Part shown: positions 8,432-12,059 of the stretch, one piece after another
Layout: each line of letters opens with the position of its first letter
Numbering within the stretch: the stretch's first letter is position 1
Source of the DNA: Auxenochlorella pyrenoidosa
Lineage: Eukaryota > Chlorophyta > Trebouxiophyceae > Chlorellales > Chlorellaceae
NCBI GenBank assembly: GCA_001430745.1
Contig: KQ481950.1
Location: 1,324,146 to 1,336,204, forward strand
DNA length: 12,059 bases
Direction of reading: 5' to 3'
Notes under the pieces: generated by a model
Databases searched by the model: none
What the model was told of the DNA's origin: nothing
What the model saw: the letters and a program-made list of their open reading frames with translations, nothing else
Program-made: the position numbers and the translations under genes

Positions 8432-10177
8432 ATGTCCATGTGCAGCCTCGCAGCCTCCCGTCCTCCCAACAGCACCAGGTCTGTCTGTGCCGGCCAGCCT
8501 GCTGTCCGGGGCCTGCTACCAGCCGTGCAGCAACTACGGGCAGCCGAATGCGGATTTGAGGTCAGCAGCTGGGCCCCTCGGCCTCCTCCCCCGGCGGCAG
8601 CAGCGGCGCCACCACACCGCCACTGCCGTCGCACCGGCTTTGTGGCGTGCAACGCGTCGGAGCGGCAACGGCGAGACCCGTCGACATACAGCAGCATGGA
8701 CGAGCTGAGGGAAGAGCTCGAGATGGAGGGCCGGCAGCGCGGCGGCGTCATTGCAGGCCTGGTCAACTGGCTGGGGGAGGCGGCCACCAGTGCCGGAGCA
8801 GCGACGCCGCTCAAGGTGCGCCCTGCCCGGGCCCTGTGCCCAGCCGGTGGTACTGCCTGTCCCAACCCTGATATACCAGGAAGCATGCTGCCGCAGCTCT
8901 ATGCCATAACCCTACTTTGCTTGCTGGCTCACATCAGTGCTTACCTTCTCTCTGCTGGGTTGCATGCCCTGCTGCGCAGGCTGCATACCAGTGGCTCCTG
9001 CGCAGCTCGCCCATCAGGCAGCCCGAGAGCAGCAGCAGCCTGGACTATGACGGCTCAGATGTGAGCCCTGGGTGGGGTGGCTCCCAGTGCGGCAGGGTGC
9101 AGGGCTGGGCTGCTCCGCTGCAGGCTGTGCCCCCTTGCACATCAAGCACTGCTCCCCTTCCTGGCCATGTACGCTCCCTGCTTGCCCGCCCACACCCTTC
9201 TCCCCCTACCACCTCTGCTGCAGCTCGACCCGGCGGTGGTGCAGCGGCTGCAGGCCCTGCTGCTGGGCAGCCGGGTATCGACGGTGCGGCTCATACGCAA
9301 GTGCCCTGGCATCCTGGAAATGGAGTGGGCTGACCTGACGACCCGCCTCGTGGGCATGAAGGCAAGGGGCAGGCTGGAAACCCTCTGGCGCGCCTCCGCG
9401 CAGCTCGCTTTGTTCCAAACGCAACCCTGCGCTGCGCAGGTCGCCCGCGATTTTGGGCACCATTGGCTTTCTGAGCTTTGACTGCTCGTTGCCTGCAGCC
9501 TGCTCCCTTGCGCCCGCTGGATCACACACCGCACACCTCCCGCCTGCCCCCTGGGCGCAGGAGCTGTTTCCGGGATCTGACGTGGCGCGCATGGTGGAGC
9601 TGGCGCCCGCCGCCTTCCTGGACGCGCCCTGGCCGGCCACGCAGCAGCAGCTGGCGGCGGCCAGCGCGCTGCTGCGGCGGGGGCTGGAGGGAGCAGACGT
9701 CTGCTTCATGTTCCAGGTGCGGCGGGCGCCTGTGGCTGGCAGGGCTGCCAGGGTGCGTGGATGGACGCCTGCATTCAGGCGGTGCGCGCATCGGCCCTCC
9801 TCGCGCCCGCTGCTCCCGCCGGACCCGCCGCAGCCCGGCACACACGTCCTGCGGCCTGCTGCCCACCCGCCCTCTTCCCTGCTCGACCGGTGACGAGGTG
9901 CTGAGCAGCCCTCCTGCTGTCGGTGTAGCACAAGGGTTGCCAGAGTTGATATCGCAGGAATGAGCAGCCTGCTGTGTGCCCCCCCCCCCCCCCCTCCCCC
10001 CCGCAGGAGGACCCGCTGCTCCTGTTTGAGCCGCTCGACTCACTGGAGGTGGGCCTGCAGCGCATGCGCGAGCTGTGGCCCGGGCTCACCCCCTCGGCGC
10101 TGGCCGACAGCGAGCCGCTGCACCTGTCGCTGGCGGTCAAGGCGCTTGGCCTCAACGGCCCGCCAAAGGGCTTCTGA
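8432..10177 (+). CDS. mTERF-like helical-repeat protein, predicted organelle-targeted
   Basis: Exons are 8432-8815, 8980-9060, 9224-9361, 9561-9716 and 10007-10177. They make 930 nt, 309 aa plus TGA, and all junctions are phase 0. Residues 1 to about 75 are rich in Ala, Pro, Arg and Ser and end with FVACNASE, a typical organellar cleavage neighbourhood. Residues 156-309 hold about three tandem units of about 35 residues that share the pattern xV..hh...P..L......L..h..L.PG: around 173-206 (IRKCPGIL, KELFPGS), 208-247 (DVARMVELAPAAFL) and 248-281 (DVCFMFQEDPLLLF, RELWPGL). This fits the mTERF family, whose members bind organellar DNA or RNA and act in transcription termination, splicing or ribosome assembly. 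The array is short for that family. Exon 3 ends AAG before GCAAGG, implying a GC-AG intron; a GT donor after 9349 would delete four residues and break repeat spacing. Family call moderate; gene structure good. Confidence 0.78.
9979..10006 (+). repeat. Poly-C tract at the acceptor of intron 4
   Basis: A nearly pure cytosine run interrupted by a single T leads into CCGCAG at the 3' splice site of the mTERF-like gene. It serves as the polypyrimidine tract. Its length is prone to slippage and to sequencing error, but it lies in an intron and so would not change the protein. Confidence 0.7.
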
Positions 10178-11049
10178 GCGCGGCTGCGCCGGGCCTGCGG
10201 GGCCGCTGGCAGCGCCTGCGGTGCTGCGTGCTGCGCCCACACGGGGCTGCGAGGCTGGCTGCTGGCGCCGCGCGGGCCAGCGCAGGAAGTTGCACGACCG
10301 GCTTGTGCGCTGTGTGATATATTCATGCTTGTTGCGATTTGCTTGGTGCCGGCGCCGTTGCAAAAGGTACTTTCTACCACGTGGCACACCTGCACCCAGC
10401 GAGCAGCCAGCACCGTGCCAGGTGTGAGCACAGCAACCAGGGCGTACCTGTCGCCCGGGGCCTGCAGGCAGGCAGCCCTGGCTGGCCAAGCCAATGCTAC
10501 CTTGTGACCGAACACGGTCCGCCTGCAGCTGCTGCCCGCCGACAGTTTGTGTCTGCTGGCTGCTTGGCCGCGCTCAGGGAAGGGCTGTGCGTTTGTACAG
10601 TGGGAAGATGGTGTGCTGTGTAATCCTTACGTCCTGATGTGTTGTAGATTTCCCGTTGAAGAGCCGCAGGCGCTTGATGCTGCTGGTGCCTGTTGGTGAA
10701 GAGAGCTACAACTGATGCCCTTGCCCCTGCCGCCGAGGGTGTGTGAGCACCTATGGGTGCAGATCTTGCTCAGTGGCTGCTTCCTACCGCACCCCTGTTT
10801 GTTAGTAACCCGTGCAAAAGCGACGCATGTTGCGGAAAAGGGCCCCTCCGAAACACATACGCTCATGGGAGGACCACACATCCTGCTGCTGTCGCTGCTG
10901 ACGTGGCGTGGTACTCGCCCTCAAAAACCGAACTCCGCAGACGTCTGCATTCATTTCCTTCATCCCTTCCATATAGTGAGGGTCTTGTTGGAAGCTGAAA
11001 AGCCTCCCGCACCCCAGTCCTGCGCACTACTACTGAGGGTCCACTTCCG
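10178..11049. other. 3' UTR of the mTERF-like gene and 5' region of the ABC transporter gene
   Basis: No supportable gene lies in these 872 nt. The first 446 nt, up to the TGTAA at 10619-10623, are probably 3' UTR. The remaining 426 nt should hold the promoter and leader of the ABCC gene. A TATA-like ATATAG at 10971-10976 is 74 nt before the ATG; its use is unproven. Confidence 0.55.
10619..10623 (+). other. Probable polyadenylation signal TGTAA of the mTERF-like gene
   Basis: TGTAA lies 441 nt after the stop codon. The implied long 3' UTR is normal for green algae and similar to the distance seen for the Cys-rich copy 2. Confidence 0.5.
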
Positions 11050-11893
11050 ATGGGCGCCTCCCGGCTGAGGGGGCAGGACCCCTCCAAGTGGGGCTTCTTC
11101 GACAAGCTCTCCTTCTCATGGATGTACCGGTGAGGGGCGCTGACGATCGCCGCGCAAGCAGCGCACAACGGGCCCACTACTACTCCCTGACGCCTCTTGA
11201 CGGGCGGCGACGGGGCACCGGGCGGTGCCCGCTCAGCCCTCGCACGCGCCCAAGCACCTGGCCTGCACGCCAGCTTGGGGCCAGCCGACCCACTGCTCAT
11301 GTTTCCCACCCACATGACCTGCAGCATCGTGCCGGCGGCCCGGCGCGGCGAGGTGGCGGTGGAGGACCTGCCGCTGCCCGAGCGCCAGCAAGCAGAGCCG
11401 GCCTATGAGGAGCTCAATACCAAGTGGGAGGCCGCCGTGGCCGCCGCCAACAAGGAGGGCGACAAACCACCCAAGCTCCTCAAGGTGCGCTGGGAGCAGC
11501 AGGCGTGCGTGTGTGGGGCGGGAGGCGGCGACAGCATGGCCGGCAGCAGCGGCGGAGAACCCTACCACTCGCGCCGGGCACCGGGCGCCAGGCAGGGGCC
11601 TTGCAGGCAGGCCCCCGACCCGCTGTATCGACTGCCTGCAGGATGCGCCCAGTGCAGAATACAGTAAGGGTTATGTGTAGGAGGGTTGGGGTCAGCTGCA
11701 CGTGCGCGCGGGCACCACAGGTTGGGGGCAGCTGCCGCTTCTGCGCAGCCAGACGCCTGCTGCGCCACCAGCGCCTCCCTGCAACATTCCCTGCCCCTGC
11801 CCGCCCCACAGGTGCTGTGGAAGACGTACGGGCGTGACCTCATGATTGCCGGCGTGTTCAAGCTGCTGTGGTCGGTGTTTGTCATCCTGGGAG
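11050..11893 (+). CDS. ABC transporter, ABCC (MRP) family, N-terminal part (3'-partial)
   Basis: Three exons are visible: 11050-11129, 11325-11484 and 11812-11893. They are joined in matching phases (2, then 0), and the last donor (GTGAGC) leads into an intron that runs off the window. The 107 complete residues start MGASRLRGQDPSKWGFFDKL and then read SFSWMYRIVPAARRGEV. The FSWM motif followed by a short loop and EDLPLP is the standard opening of the ABCC core. Next comes LLKVLWKTYGRDLMIAGVFK and a hydrophobic LLWSVFVILG, which is the first helix of the first transmembrane domain. ABCC proteins are ATP-driven exporters of organic anions, glutathione conjugates or metal complexes at the vacuolar or plasma membrane. 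Because the protein starts directly at the core, it lacks the extra N-terminal TMD0 of long MRPs. The ATP-binding domains are outside the window, so the substrate cannot be guessed. Confidence 0.85.
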
Positions 11894-12059
11894 GTGAGCG
11901 TCAGGGGCATGGGCGCCTGGCAACCGCCTGCCAATGCAGCCGCCGGCTGGCTTCTGAGCAGCAGGCTGCAGCATCCACACTGCCACTGCATGCCCCCGCT
12001 CCCAGCCCTGATGCGTGTGCTCAGCAGCACAACCAGCCCTCCTCGCCCCCCTCCCCCCG

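Noticed and set aside
8053..8886. 277-codon open frame on the minus strand taken as a whole
   Set aside because: Only its last 68 codons (from 8262) are accepted, as exon 1 of the minus-strand gene. The upstream part is antisense to exon 1 of the mTERF-like gene.
10339..10623. Small open frames after the mTERF-like gene
   Set aside because: They lie before the TGTAA signal, have no splice partners or recognisable motifs, and are best read as 3' UTR.

Overview
The window looks like nuclear DNA from a GC-rich, intron-rich unicellular green alga, most likely a trebouxiophyte of the Chlorella/Micractinium kind. The evidence is short GT-AG introns of about 130-370 nt in every gene, high-GC codon use, Ala/Arg/Ser-rich organelle-targeting-like N termini, and TGTAA motifs (the usual green-algal polyadenylation signal) 3' of genes. 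There are no bacterial operons, ribosome binding sites or tRNAs. The assignment is inferred from composition and gene structure, not from a database match. || Six protein-coding genes can be built by joining exons whose splice phases agree. (1) 146-424, +: the last two exons of a secreted cysteine-rich protein gene whose 5' part lies left of the window. (2) 1608-3873, +: a complete eight-exon paralogue of gene 1 (346 aa, signal peptide, 24 cysteines, six N-glycosylation sequons). Genes 1 and 2 are a tandem duplication; the homology extends through introns and about 400 nt of 3' flank. (3) 5155-5916, +: a small protein of about 135 aa with four predicted membrane segments. (4) 8262-6363, -: a four-exon, 336-aa protein with an organelle-targeting-like N terminus and a Ser/Gly low-complexity linker, not recognised. 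(5) 8432-10177, +: a five-exon, 309-aa protein with mTERF-like helical repeats and an organelle-targeting presequence; one of its introns appears to be of the rare GC-AG class. (6) 11050 to beyond the right edge, +: the first three exons of an ABC transporter of the ABCC (MRP) family. || Genes 3 and 4 converge, with 446 nt between their stop codons. Genes 4 and 5 diverge from a 169-nt interval between start codons. The rest is intergenic or UTR: 425-1607, 3874-5154, and 10178-11049. || I see no mobile element, CRISPR array, virus or biosynthetic cluster. The genes do not form a functional cluster; the pairing of the two organelle-type genes 4 and 5 is the only hint of co-regulation. The most novel material is the tandem secreted Cys-rich family (genes 1 and 2) and the two unrecognised proteins (genes 3 and 4).
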